From Aquimarina macrocephali JAMB N27 (GTDB lineage: Bacteria; Bacteroidota; Bacteroidia; Flavobacteriales; Flavobacteriaceae): a DNA stretch of 64,000 nucleotides. The translations under genes were made by a program, and so were the position numbers. Positions 7,572-16,522 of this stretch are shown here, piece by piece (the stretch's first letter is position 1; each line of letters begins with the position of its first letter). The stretch covers positions 186,001-250,000 of the forward strand of contig NZ_JACA01000005.1 in NCBI RefSeq assembly GCF_000520995.1, given 5' to 3'. Below the pieces are notes generated by a model. It did not search any database and was not told the DNA's origin. It saw only the letters and a list, made by a program, of their open reading frames with translations.

Positions 7572-9932
7572 ATGATTTCTAATACCAATAATACTCCTAC
7601 AAAGGGTACTAATTTTGATTCGTCTTCTGGATTTAGTTTTAATCTTAGAGATCAGATTATAAAATACCTTAGACAATGGTATTGGTTTGTACTAAGTGTC
7701 TTTGTTTTTGTTTCTTTAGCGTATGTTAAAGTAAGATATACAATCCCTCAGTACAATGTTTCTTCTACCATTGCGATTTCTCAGGATGAAAGTATGAGTG
7801 AATCTGAATTATCTGCATTTAAAGATCTTGGGATATTAGATGATGGACAGAATAAAATTGAGAATGAAATTCAGATAATTAAATCAAGAACATTATTGAC
7901 CAATGTAGTTAATAATTTGAAGCTCAATGTTCGATATTTTAGTGAAGGAAGAATTTTAGAAGTAGAGAACTATCCAAAATCACTTATTGAAATCAACTTT
8001 TTATCAGATGATTCTATAGTACATAAAAAATCAAAGGTCTTTCATGTACGAATTGATTCTGGCACCACGTTTTCTTTTTTAGATGAAAAAGATCAAAAAT
8101 TAAGTGATCACTCCTTTGGGAAAACAATAACTACTAGTGTTGGAGATATTATTATCACACCAAGTGTGGATACTATGGATGCTAATAGTGGTAAGATCAT
8201 AAAAATTATAATAACACCAGTAAAATTTGTTGCAGAATCGTATAGAAACAGGTTATCTATTATACCAGGTAAAGGCTCATCAATTGTTAGATTGTCATTA
8301 AACGACCCGGTAAAGGAAAAAGCAAAAGATATTATTAACGATCTTGTAGAAGAATACAACAAGGCGACCATAGAAAATAAAAGACTAGCTTCGGCAAGAA
8401 CCGCAGATTTTATAAATGATCGTTTAGAGCTCATTTCAGGAGATTTGACTCAAGTAGACGATCAAGCTGCAACTTATCAATCTAGTAGGGGATTGACTAG
8501 TAGTGATGTGGCAGTTCAAGCCCAGCAATTCTCTGATTTAGATACAAAAAACTCTCAAGAAATAGCACGATTAAATACACAGCTTTATTTTATAGAATCA
8601 ATGCGAAAGTTTGTACTTAGCCAAGAGGGTAAGTTTGATCTTGTACCACAATCTAATTCAGGATTTAGTGATCCAACAGTTGCTACAACAATATCAAGAT
8701 ATAATGGGTTAATTCTTCAGAGACAACGTTTGTTAAAAACTTCGAGTATAAGGAATCCTGTTGTTGTAAATATAGATCAGCAAATTGGTGGATTAAGACA
8801 AGTTTTGATAGGAAGTTTAAATAGCTTAAAAAACTCACTTAACGGTCAATTACGAAGCTTAAATACTCAAAATCAATATTTTGGTGGTCAGATATATAGT
8901 GCGCCAACACGACAGAAAGATATTAGAGCTATTGAGCGGGAGCAGACTATAAAAGAACAATTATATCTTTACCTACTTCAAAAAAGAGAAGAAGCAGAGA
9001 TAAAAAGCCATATTACTCTTTCTAATGCCAGGGTAATAGATAAAGCATCTACATTGGGATCATATCCAGTATCTCCAAATAGGAAAACAGTATATGCAGG
9101 AGCTTTCTTTCTTGGTTTGATATTGCCTTTTCTTATTATTTATACTTCAGATTTATTGAATGTAAAAGTAAGTTCGAGAGAAGATCTTGAAAAAGTACTT
9201 TCTATGCCAATTATTGGATCTATACCAAAGGTGAAATCTAAAAATAAAATCTTGATTTCGCAAAATGATAGATCAGGAATAGCAGAGGCATTTAGGATCT
9301 TAAGAACTAATTTAGATTTCCTAATGGCAGGAATTAATAAAACTAAAGGGAAAGTTATTTTTGTTACGTCTACTATTTCTGGAGAAGGAAAGACTTTAAT
9401 CTCTTCAAATTTGACTAAAACTTTAGCTATTTCAGGAAAGAAAGTAGCTTTTTTAGGTACTGATTTAAGAGATCCTAAATTTCATCAGTTTTTTGAGTTG
9501 CCTAATGGGAAAGATTCTAAAGGACTTACTAATTTTATAATGAATGATGAGTTAACTCCAGAAGATATTATATATAAATATAAGAAAGAAGATTCATTTG
9601 ATATTATACCGTCTGGAGCAATACCGCCCAACCCAGCAGAGCTTCTAATGCAGGAAAGAGTGAATGTAATGTTTAAGTATTTAGAAGAGCACTATGATTA
9701 TATTGTTGTAGATACTGCTCCTGTTAGTCTTGTAACCGATACTCTTTTAATAGTAAAACATGCTGATTTAAGTATTTATATCGTAAGAGAAAATTATTCT
9801 GATAAAAGAGTATTACAGGTTCCAGAAAATTTCTATAGAGAAAAACGTTTACCAAATATTGCAGTTTTACTTAATGCCGCTGGTAATAAAACTGGTTATA
9901 ACTATGGATACGGTTATGGTAAAAAGAATTAA
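7572..9932 (+). CDS. Wzc-like polysaccharide co-polymerase / BY-type tyrosine autokinase
   Basis: A 786-residue inner-membrane protein controlling chain length and export. A Wzz domain with a transmembrane helix at about 35-55 is followed by a long periplasmic coiled coil, a second helix at about 508-528 and a cytoplasmic BY-kinase. Walker A is ISGEGKT with K607, Walker A' is LGTDLRDP, and Walker B is YIVVDTAP with D714. The C-terminus carries a tyrosine cluster (Y776, Y778, Y780, Y782), the normal autophosphorylation region. The stop codon shares TTAA (9929-9932) with that of the convergent CpsB-like phosphatase, so kinase and its likely phosphatase are encoded tail to tail. The fused single-chain form is typical of Bacteroidota. 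Confidence 0.93.
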   Translation: MISNTNNTPTKGTNFDSSSGFSFNLRDQIIKYLRQWYWFVLSVFVFVSLAYVKVRYTIPQYNVSSTIAISQDESMSESELSAFKDLGILDDGQNKIENEIQIIKSRTLLTNVVNNLKLNVRYFSEGRILEVENYPKSLIEINFLSDDSIVHKKSKVFHVRIDSGTTFSFLDEKDQKLSDHSFGKTITTSVGDIIITPSVDTMDANSGKIIKIIITPVKFVAESYRNRLSIIPGKGSSIVRLSLNDPVKEKAKDIINDLVEEYNKATIENKRLASARTADFINDRLELISGDLTQVDDQAATYQSSRGLTSSDVAVQAQQFSDLDTKNSQEIARLNTQLYFIESMRKFVLSQEGKFDLVPQSNSGFSDPTVATTISRYNGLILQRQRLLKTSSIRNPVVVNIDQQIGGLRQVLIGSLNSLKNSLNGQLRSLNTQNQYFGGQIYSAPTRQKDIRAIEREQTIKEQLYLYLLQKREEAEIKSHITLSNARVIDKASTLGSYPVSPNRKTVYAGAFFLGLILPFLIIYTSDLLNVKVSSREDLEKVLSMPIIGSIPKVKSKNKILISQNDRSGIAEAFRILRTNLDFLMAGINKTKGKVIFVTSTISGEGKTLISSNLTKTLAISGKKVAFLGTDLRDPKFHQFFELPNGKDSKGLTNFIMNDELTPEDIIYKYKKEDSFDIIPSGAIPPNPAELLMQERVNVMFKYLEEHYDYIVVDTAPVSLVTDTLLIVKHADLSIYIVRENYSDKRVLQVPENFYREKRLPNIAVLLNAAGNKTGYNYGYGYGKKN

Positions 9933-10666
9933 GAAAACTCGATATTGTTTTTCATTAACGAAGTAATCTTTTTAGCAACTTTATAATCAAATCCTTTTTC
10001 AAGGACTTCTAATTGATGATAGTTGTGTACATCTGTACCGGTAAAGTCGATATACCCTTGATCTATCAGTTTTTTAGCAAAGGATTTTATTTGCTCACCA
10101 TAATATCCTGATATTGATAATAGGTTAACCTGAAATAGAAAACCGGATTCTTTTAATTCATCATATTTTTTTAGATCATCTTGATAAAAAGAATACCGTT
10201 CTGGATGCGCCAAAATAGGAATATATCCTGCTAATTTAATTTCGAATAAGATTTCGCTTAGATTAATAGGAGGAGCAAAAGTAGACATTTCGACCAGGAT
10301 ATAATTTTTGTGTAATGGTAAAATGTCATTGTTTTTTATACGTTCATAAAACAAATCGTCCATCATATATTCTGCACTTGCCTGTAGTTCTATTTTTGTT
10401 ATCCCAAGAGGAGGAAGAACCTCTTTAAGTTTTTCTAAATTACTAGTTATGGTTTGCGAAGAATTTGGCCATATATCTTGCATTATATGGGGAGTAGTAA
10501 TTGCTTTTTTAAAACCAAAATTTTCAAATTGTTCCAGGATATAGCCGGATTGATAAATTGTCTTAACTCCATCATCAATACCCGGAAGCAAATGTGAATG
10601 AATATCAATGTAGCCATCGGGTACAATTTCTTTAAAAGGAATATCTTTTTTTGATAAGAACCGCAA
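9929..10666 (-). CDS. CpsB/YwqE-like PHP-domain tyrosine-protein phosphatase
   Basis: A 245-residue metal-dependent phosphatase of the PHP superfamily, expected to dephosphorylate the tyrosine tail of the Wzc-like kinase. Metal ligands are visible in DIHSHLLPGIDDG (about 22-34), HPERY (about 157) and GTDVHN (about 212). No ATG exists in frame after the upstream TAA; the first usable start is the TTG at 10666, giving MRFLSKKDIPFKEIVPDG, which fits family length. A different frame with an ATG at 10713 overlaps but would lose the PHP fold. An intrinsic terminator belonging to the next operon lies about 110 bp upstream. Confidence 0.88.
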   Translation of the reverse strand: MRFLSKKDIPFKEIVPDGYIDIHSHLLPGIDDGVKTIYQSGYILEQFENFGFKKAITTPHIMQDIWPNSSQTITSNLEKLKEVLPPLGITKIELQASAEYMMDDLFYERIKNNDILPLHKNYILVEMSTFAPPINLSEILFEIKLAGYIPILAHPERYSFYQDDLKKYDELKESGFLFQVNLLSISGYYGEQIKSFAKKLIDQGYIDFTGTDVHNYHQLEVLEKGFDYKVAKKITSLMKNNIEFS

Positions 10667-10772
10667 TTTGATTTTTGTTTTGGGGTGAACGTAAAATAAA
10701 ATACATCTGTCATAATAACATTATTAGTGCTTTATAACAAGTAAAATGTAAAAATAGAGATTTATTATTCAT

Positions 10773-10810
10773 AAAAAAACTGTTTAAGAATAGAGATTCT
10801 TAAACAGTTT
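10773..10810 (-). terminator. Intrinsic terminator after the ECF sigma operon
   Basis: A perfect 15-bp stem, 10777-10791 with 10796-10810, AGAG loop, followed on the minus strand by a run of T. It lies 25 bp beyond the stop of the GIN-domain gene. Confidence 0.85.
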
Positions 10811-10835
10811 ACTTTATTTGATAGTTATCTTAATA

Positions 10836-11570
10836 CTATCTTTTTGTAATATCTCCTGATCCAGATACTTTTTTATCTTCTTTTTGCGGGTCTCCTTTAT
10901 AGAATATGTCACCAGATCCAGATACACGAGCCTTTAAATAAGTAGTAGCCATTACTTCGATATCGCCAGATCCAGATACAGTAGCTGTTACATTCTTTGC
11001 ATTTAACTCATATGCAGAAAGATCACCAGATCCAGATACATTTCCATTAAAAGTGCCTGTGCTTCCTTTTAAAGCCAGATCACCAGACCCAGATACTTGT
11101 CCCCATATGTTTTCTGCATCTACAACAAGTTTAACATCACCAGACCCAGATACTCCAGTTTTAAAATCAGAGGCCTTAATTGGGTCAGAGCTATATACAT
11201 CCCCTGACCCTGAGAGTGTAACTTGAGTTAGATCTTTAAAAGGAACTGTAATAATTAGTTTTTTTCCTATAGAAGGTTTTAGGTAATACCCTTTTTTTAC
11301 ATAAACTTTTAGAGCATCTCCTTCGACCTTGGTTTCTATATAATCAATAAGGTTGCTTTCTCCCTTGATTGTGATCTTTCCTTCTGTACCTGATATTAAG
11401 GATACATCCAGGCTTCCTTTTACTTTTACCTGATCATAATCTGATGTAGTTCTGTTTTTGGTAACAGAATTACCATTACCGTTAATTTTTTTTCCATTTC
11501 CCCACCATTGTGCTTGCAGAGAAGTTATACTACATAATGTAAGTCCTATAATAAATGCTGCTGTTCTCAT
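10836..11570 (-). CDS. Secreted head GIN domain (DUF2807) protein with SGSGD repeats
   Basis: A 244-residue exported protein with a signal peptide ending near AQ (residue 21). The body is the DUF2807/GIN putative auto-transporter adhesin domain, and its second half carries seven copies of a V/L-SGSGD motif about 17-22 residues apart, each marking one turn of a predicted beta-helix. The function is unknown; it may act at the cell surface. It is the last gene of an operon led by an ECF sigma factor and lies 28 bp after the previous gene. The nucleotide repeats within the gene (CCAGATCCAGATAC-like) could promote recombination. Confidence 0.8.
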   Translation of the reverse strand: MRTAAFIIGLTLCSITSLQAQWWGNGKKINGNGNSVTKNRTTSDYDQVKVKGSLDVSLISGTEGKITIKGESNLIDYIETKVEGDALKVYVKKGYYLKPSIGKKLIITVPFKDLTQVTLSGSGDVYSSDPIKASDFKTGVSGSGDVKLVVDAENIWGQVSGSGDLALKGSTGTFNGNVSGSGDLSAYELNAKNVTATVSGSGDIEVMATTYLKARVSGSGDIFYKGDPQKEDKKVSGSGDITKR

Positions 11571-11598
11571 TTTATTGATGTATTAGTGTTTTGTTTGT

Positions 11599-12690
11599 TT
11601 AGTTTTTTCTTAATTTGATTCCACCATAGCTAGAGGTAATATTAATTGCTTTCCCACTATTAGCTTGGCCACTATATCCTTGATAATCTTTTTTAGAATC
11701 CTTAACGTATTTCTTTTGTACGTTTATACTTTCATCTAGTTTAATGCCGCCATACGAGGTTTTGATTGCAAAATCAAAAGTACATCCTTCTTCATATCCA
11801 ATATTAACGCTGGTATAATCTGTTTTAATTGTTACATTTTTGAAGGTTGGTTGTAATGAACGCACTTCGATAGATCCGTAATCAGAATCAATGCTTAGTT
11901 CTTCAGAAATACTTCCGAATTTTGTGTTAACATAATCTGAATACCCTATTATTTTACCACCATTTTCTATTCGAATTCCACCATAATCGCAGTTGTAGTT
12001 CAAGTTTTTTATAGATTTAAACTTTGATTGTGTATAATCTGCATTAAGATCAATACTATCACCATTTCCAACTTCAAAATCAGAATAGTCTGCATTGATT
12101 TTTCCATTTTTCATATAAGAGATAGTACTATTGTTAGTATAATCTATGTTGATATAATTGTTATCTCCTAGTAACTCTCCAATAATAATTTGACCGTAAT
12201 CACAGTTGATTTTAGCGCTACCTTTTATTTTATCCAGAGTGATGCTTCCGTAATCATTATTAAAATCTACGCTATTGGTTACAGGAACTTTTACAGTATA
12301 ATTGATTTTCATATTCATATTGTTATTCCATCCGCTAGTCCATTTATCCCACCAGGAACTATTATTTTTATTAAAAGTAGTTTTGGCGCTAACCATTTGA
12401 GAAGAAGAATCAAACTCAACATCAATAGATTCAAGTTTTTTGATCACTTTTTCTTCACTATTTCCACTTACTTCAATAGTGATTTCCATAACGATTCGAT
12501 TTTCGTTCCAGGAAGTAATGTCCAGGTTACCATAATCGTTACTGATTTTTAATAAGGCATCTGCGTTAACCGAGAAGTCCTTTTTTAGTATTTTTTCTTT
12601 AGTATATTTTCCTTTCAGATCTCCATTATTGGCCAATGCCAGAGCAGGAATCATCAATAAGAGGATTATATTATAGTATAAAGTTTTCAT
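11599..12690 (-). CDS. Secreted repeat protein with DYG/SYG turns (adhesin-like beta-helix)
   Basis: A 363-residue exported protein with a signal peptide ending at about ALA-N (residue 21). From about residue 50 it carries roughly eleven short repeats of the form (N/S/T)-x-DYG-x-I or variants (DYS, DYT, SYG), alternating with hydrophobic strands, consistent with a right-handed beta-helix similar to the DUF4097 and GIN families. I do not recognise a catalytic site. It overlaps the end of the anti-sigma-like gene by 20 bp, so both are in the sigma operon. The molecular role is unknown; a cell-envelope sensor or adhesin is possible. Confidence 0.72.
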   Translation of the reverse strand: MKTLYYNIILLLMIPALALANNGDLKGKYTKEKILKKDFSVNADALLKISNDYGNLDITSWNENRIVMEITIEVSGNSEEKVIKKLESIDVEFDSSSQMVSAKTTFNKNNSSWWDKWTSGWNNNMNMKINYTVKVPVTNSVDFNNDYGSITLDKIKGSAKINCDYGQIIIGELLGDNNYINIDYTNNSTISYMKNGKINADYSDFEVGNGDSIDLNADYTQSKFKSIKNLNYNCDYGGIRIENGGKIIGYSDYVNTKFGSISEELSIDSDYGSIEVRSLQPTFKNVTIKTDYTSVNIGYEEGCTFDFAIKTSYGGIKLDESINVQKKYVKDSKKDYQGYSGQANSGKAINITSSYGGIKLRKN

Positions 12691-13231
12691 TTTCTGTTAA
12701 TTTAAATTCGTTAATGCTGTTAATTTTTTGAAGTACTTCGTCTAATAAATTTGCACGTTTCTGGAAGTTCTTAATCATAGCGCTAATTACACGTTTATCG
12801 TTTCCACTATGAAAGAGATCTTTTTTAAGTGTTTCATAATCAGATTCCAGTTTTTCTAATTGATTCATTGCATCCAAAACCAATTCTTTGGTTTCTATAG
12901 AAGAAACTTTATCGATTTCTTCGAGTTGCAATTGAATAGCAGAGGTAAAAAAGCTTTGAGTTTCCTCCATTTGAGGAGAAACATTTGCCAGATCTACTTC
13001 TTCTTTTGGATTAAACATAAAAGTCATTGCTGCCATCCCAAATACTATAGCAATCGAAGCAGCTATTGCAAGTGGTTTATACCAATTCACCTTTTTAGGT
13101 TGCAACTGTACAACTTTGTTTTGTTGCTGCAACTTTTCTAAAAACCGTACTTGGTGATTAGCAGAAGGTTCATGTATGTCTAATTGATTTTGCATACGTT
13201 TAAATAACTTTTCTATTTTATCGGTATTCAT
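12671..13231 (-). CDS. Anti-sigma-factor-like single-pass membrane protein
   Basis: A 186-residue protein. I choose the ATG at 13231 (MNTDKIEKLFKRMQNQL) because it overlaps the sigma factor stop as ATGA, a sign of translational coupling. An N-terminal cytoplasmic part of about 45 residues (with an FLEKLQQQNK helix) precedes one transmembrane helix (about 51-72, IAASIAIVFGMAAMTF), then an external coiled-coil-rich domain. Position and topology fit an anti-sigma factor holding the ECF sigma at the membrane, but no classical zinc anti-sigma motif (HxxxCxxC) is present, so the role is inferred from context. Confidence 0.65.
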   Translation of the reverse strand: MNTDKIEKLFKRMQNQLDIHEPSANHQVRFLEKLQQQNKVVQLQPKKVNWYKPLAIAASIAIVFGMAAMTFMFNPKEEVDLANVSPQMEETQSFFTSAIQLQLEEIDKVSSIETKELVLDAMNQLEKLESDYETLKKDLFHSGNDKRVISAMIKNFQKRANLLDEVLQKINSINEFKLTENENFIL

Positions 13232-13776
13232 ACAAATTGTAATTTTTTTCGTAGGCTTTCTTTTGCGCGCGAAATAAGCGTACGACAATTAGAATATGAT
13301 ATATTCATAATCTGACAGATTTCTTCATAATCGTAACCTTCTATAAGGTGTAGTGATAATGCTGTACTATAGCTGTCTTTAAGTTGAGTTAGTGTATTTA
13401 GTACTGTATTTACTTTTACAGAAGCAAGATCTTCTTCTACAATTCCGTCGCTATCTGTAAGAGCATACTCAACAGTTTCTAGGGCTACCTCACGATGAAC
13501 ATCTTTTTTACGTGTTGCGGTTAAACTGGCATTAATAACAATCCTTTTTAACCAGGCCCCAAACATATTATTATCTTCTAGCATTGATAGTTTTGTAAAA
13601 GCTGTTAAAAAAGCTTCTTGCATAATATCTTCAGCTTCTGCTGTGTCCTTTATGATTCTCAATGCTGTATTGTACATTGCTTTATAATAACGATTGTATG
13701 TTTCGAGCTGCGCATTTTGATCTTGCTCGCGACATTTCGCAATTAATTGCTCTGTATTTAGTTGGGTTAGTGACAA
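13228..13776 (-). CDS. ECF-type RNA polymerase sigma factor
   Basis: A 182-residue sigma-70 family protein of the extracytoplasmic function group. Region 2 includes YNRYYKAMYNTALRIIKDTAEAEDIMQEAFLTAF (about 27-60), which binds core polymerase and the -10 element; region 4 has SLHLIEGYDYEEICQIMNISYSNCRTLISRAKESLRKKL with a helix-turn-helix for the -35 element. No ATG is available after the upstream stop; the start is TTG at 13776. It is the first gene of a four-gene operon with an anti-sigma-like partner and two secreted repeat proteins that it probably controls, including its own expression. Confidence 0.92.
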   Translation of the reverse strand: MSLTQLNTEQLIAKCREQDQNAQLETYNRYYKAMYNTALRIIKDTAEAEDIMQEAFLTAFTKLSMLEDNNMFGAWLKRIVINASLTATRKKDVHREVALETVEYALTDSDGIVEEDLASVKVNTVLNTLTQLKDSYSTALSLHLIEGYDYEEICQIMNISYSNCRTLISRAKESLRKKLQFV

Positions 13777-13958
13777 AAAATATAATTTACTTTAACATAA
13801 AGATATATATTGCATTGCTTTGTTACAGTTTTTTAATTTTTTTTTTAAAACTTGTGGCATAACAATTGAAATGTAAATAATGAATCTATAATAAAGGCCA
13901 TGTTTTAATGGGCTTTATAAGGTTTTTAATCAGTTTCATTAAATTCTAAAAAAAAATG

Positions 13959-13988
13959 TTGTTTTGTCGTGATGACAAAATGACTTTG
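13959..13988 (+). promoter_or_regulatory. Putative lon promoter containing an inverted repeat
   Basis: TTG at 13959-13961, 19-nt spacer, TGACTTTG at 13981-13988 (one mismatch from TAnnTTTG). The spacer contains TTTTGTC-GTGAT-GACAAAA (13962-13980), a perfect 7-bp dyad ideally placed for a repressor or stress regulator. The predicted start leaves an unusually short leader before the ATG at 13999. Confidence 0.45.
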
Positions 13989-13998
13989 ATATATACTT

Positions 13999-16449
13999 AT
14001 GGCTAAAACCAAATTTACGACACTTGACAGTTTGTCATTTCAGGGGATAGATGAAGATGCAGAATTAATTCCTTTAATGACGCCAGAAGATGAAGAAGAA
14101 ATAGACAAAGAAGATTTACCCGAAATATTACCAATATTACCTTTAAGAAATACTGTGCTATTTCCTGGAGTTGTTATTCCTATTACTGCAGGAAGAGATA
14201 AATCTATTAAACTTCTTAATGAAGCTAATAATGGTAATAAAACAATAGGGGTAGTTTCTCAGAAAGAAGAAGGTATAGAAAACCCATCTTTAAAAGATAT
14301 TAATAGAGTAGGTGTAGTAGCTCGCATTTTAAGAGTTTTAAAAATGCCTGACGGTAATACTACGGTAATACTACAAGGAAAGAAACGATTTCATATAGAT
14401 GAAGTTGTAGAAGAAGAACCTTATATTAAAGCTAAAGTTAAAGAAGTTCCTGAGGCAAGACCGGCAAAAGAGAATAAAGAATTTAGTGCTATAATCGATT
14501 CAATCAAAGATTTGGCTTTAGAAATCATAAAGGAAAGTCCGACGATACCTTCTGAAGCTTCATTTGCTATTAAAAATATAGAAAGTAATTCTTTTCTTAT
14601 CAATTTTGTGTCTTCTAATTTAAATCTTCCTGTAGAGGAGAAACAGAAATTGCTAGAGATCAATGACCTTAAGAAAAGAGCTTTAGCTACATTAAAATAT
14701 ATGAATGTAGAGTTTCAGAAATTGGAACTTAAAAATGTCATTCAGAGTAAGGTTCAACATGACATGAGCCAGCAACAGCGAGAGTATTTCTTACATCAAC
14801 AGATGAAAACCATTCAAGAAGAACTTGGTGGTGTCTCGCATGAAGATGAAATCGAAGAAATGCGCGTGCGTAGCAAGGATAAGAAATGGGATGAAAAAAT
14901 AAAAGAACATTTTGATAAAGAATTGTCCAAAATGCAACGTATGAACCCTCAAGTTGCAGAATATTCTATACAACGTAATTATTTAGACCTGTTTCTGGAT
15001 TTACCCTGGAATGAATTTAGTACGGATAAGTTTGATCTAAAACGAGCTATGAAGATTTTGGATAGAGATCATTATGGTTTGGATGAAGTAAAACGTCGAA
15101 TTATAGAATACCTCGCAGTATTAAAACTGCGTAATGATATGAAATCTCCGATATTATGTCTTTATGGCCCTCCTGGAGTAGGTAAAACTTCACTGGGAAA
15201 ATCTATAGCAGAGGCTCTGGGAAGAGAATATGTAAGGATTTCATTAGGAGGATTGCGTGATGAAGCAGAAATAAGAGGACATCGAAAGACGTATATAGGA
15301 GCAATGCCAGGTAGAATTATCCAAAGTCTCAAAAAAGCAGGAACCAGTAATCCTGTATTTGTATTAGACGAAATAGATAAATTATCAGTAGGTAATCAAG
15401 GCGATCCATCATCTGCTTTATTAGAGGTTTTAGACCCCGAGCAGAATTCTGAATTTCATGATAATTTCCTTGAAATGGGGTTTGATCTCTCTAAAGTAAT
15501 GTTTATCGCTACTTCTAACAGTCTGGGAACTATTCAGCCAGCACTTAGAGATCGTATGGAAATTATTAATGTAACTGGGTATACGATTGAAGAAAAAATA
15601 GAGATTGCCAAACAACATTTGTTGCCAAAACAGCTAGAAGAACACGGGTTGGATAAATCCCATATAAAAATAGGGAAAGCGCAACTAGAAAAAATAGTTG
15701 AAGGATATACCAGAGAATCTGGAGTACGTGGTCTAGAAAAGCAAATTGCTAAAATGGTACGTTATGCTGCTAAGAATATAGCAATGGAGGAGGAGTATAA
15801 TGTGAAAATTAGTAATGAAGATATTATTGAAGTTCTTGGAGCACCAAAGTTAGAACGTGATAAGTATGAAAATAATGATGTCGCAGGTGTAGTAACAGGA
15901 CTTGCTTGGACAAGCGTAGGTGGAGATATTCTATTTATAGAATCTATTCTGTCAAAAGGAAAAGGTAGTCTGACTATTACTGGGAATTTAGGGAAGGTGA
16001 TGAAAGAATCTGCTACCATTGCTATGGAATATATTAAGGCCAATGCTGTAGAATTAGGTATTAACCCAGATATTTTTGAAACCTATAATGTACACATACA
16101 CGTACCAGAAGGAGCTACTCCAAAAGATGGTCCTAGCGCAGGAGTTACAATGTTAACATCTCTAGTTTCTTTATTTACACAACGTAAGGTTAAGAAAAGC
16201 CTTGCCATGACAGGAGAGATTACATTAAGAGGAAAAGTATTACCTGTTGGTGGAATTAAAGAAAAAATCCTTGCTGCAAAAAGAGCACATATAAAAGAGA
16301 TATTACTTTGCGAAGATAACAGGAGAGATATTAATGAAATTAAATCTGAATATTTAAAAGGGCTTAAATTTCATTATGTTAAGGATATGGAAGATGTATT
16401 AAAACTTGCAATTACCAATACCAAGGTTAAGAATGCAAAGAAATTATAA
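13999..16449 (+). CDS. lon: ATP-dependent Lon protease
   Basis: An 816-residue LonA protease that degrades misfolded and regulatory proteins in the cytoplasm. The N-terminal LON substrate domain begins near [14 protein letters not shown] (about 43-56), the AAA+ ATPase has Walker [10 protein letters not shown] with K396 and Walker [10 protein letters not shown], and the C-terminal peptidase has the catalytic dyad S713 in [10 protein letters not shown] and K756 in GGIKEK, spaced 43 residues as in characterised Lon enzymes. Length fits the family. It stands alone between a divergent sigma operon and a convergent mreB-like gene, closed by a strong bidirectional terminator. Upstream dyad 13962-13980 may regulate it. 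Confidence 0.98.
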   Translation: MAKTKFTTLDSLSFQGIDEDAELIPLMTPEDEEEIDKEDLPEILPILPLRNTVLFPGVVIPITAGRDKSIKLLNEANNGNKTIGVVSQKEEGIENPSLKDINRVGVVARILRVLKMPDGNTTVILQGKKRFHIDEVVEEEPYIKAKVKEVPEARPAKENKEFSAIIDSIKDLALEIIKESPTIPSEASFAIKNIESNSFLINFVSSNLNLPVEEKQKLLEINDLKKRALATLKYMNVEFQKLELKNVIQSKVQHDMSQQQREYFLHQQMKTIQEELGGVSHEDEIEEMRVRSKDKKWDEKIKEHFDKELSKMQRMNPQVAEYSIQRNYLDLFLDLPWNEFSTDKFDLKRAMKILDRDHYGLDEVKRRIIEYLAVLKLRNDMKSPILCLYGPPGVGKTSLGKSIAEALGREYVRISLGGLRDEAEIRGHRKTYIGAMPGRIIQSLKKAGTSNPVFVLDEIDKLSVGNQGDPSSALLEVLDPEQNSEFHDNFLEMGFDLSKVMFIATSNSLGTIQPALRDRMEIINVTGYTIEEKIEIAKQHLLPKQLEEHGLDKSHIKIGKAQLEKIVEGYTRESGVRGLEKQIAKMVRYAAKNIAMEEEYNVKISNEDIIEVLGAPKLERDKYENNDVAGVVTGLAWTSVGGDILFIESILSKGKGSLTITGNLGKVMKESATIAMEYIKANAVELGINPDIFETYNVHIHVPEGATPKDGPSAGVTMLTSLVSLFTQRKVKKSLAMTGEITLRGKVLPVGGIKEKILAAKRAHIKEILLCEDNRRDINEIKSEYLKGLKFHYVKDMEDVLKLAITNTKVKNAKKL

Positions 16450-16471
16450 GAATATAATTTAATATAATTAT

Positions 16472-16514
16472 AAAAACAAAAGGCAGCGATTTTAAACGCT
16501 GCCTTTTGTTTTTT
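16472..16514. terminator. Bidirectional intrinsic terminator between lon and the mreB-like gene
   Basis: A 17-bp stem pairs 16472-16488 with 16497-16513, with AGGCAGCG/CGCTGCCT at its core, an 8-nt loop, and A- and T-runs on both flanks. It can stop lon (plus) and the mreB-like gene (minus). Confidence 0.92.
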
Positions 16515-16522
16515 ATGTGATT

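Noticed and set aside
10483-10713. Minus-strand 76-codon frame with an ATG overlapping the 5' end of the CpsB-like gene
   Set aside because: It is in another frame and loses the PHP motifs; the phosphatase frame with TTG start explains the region.
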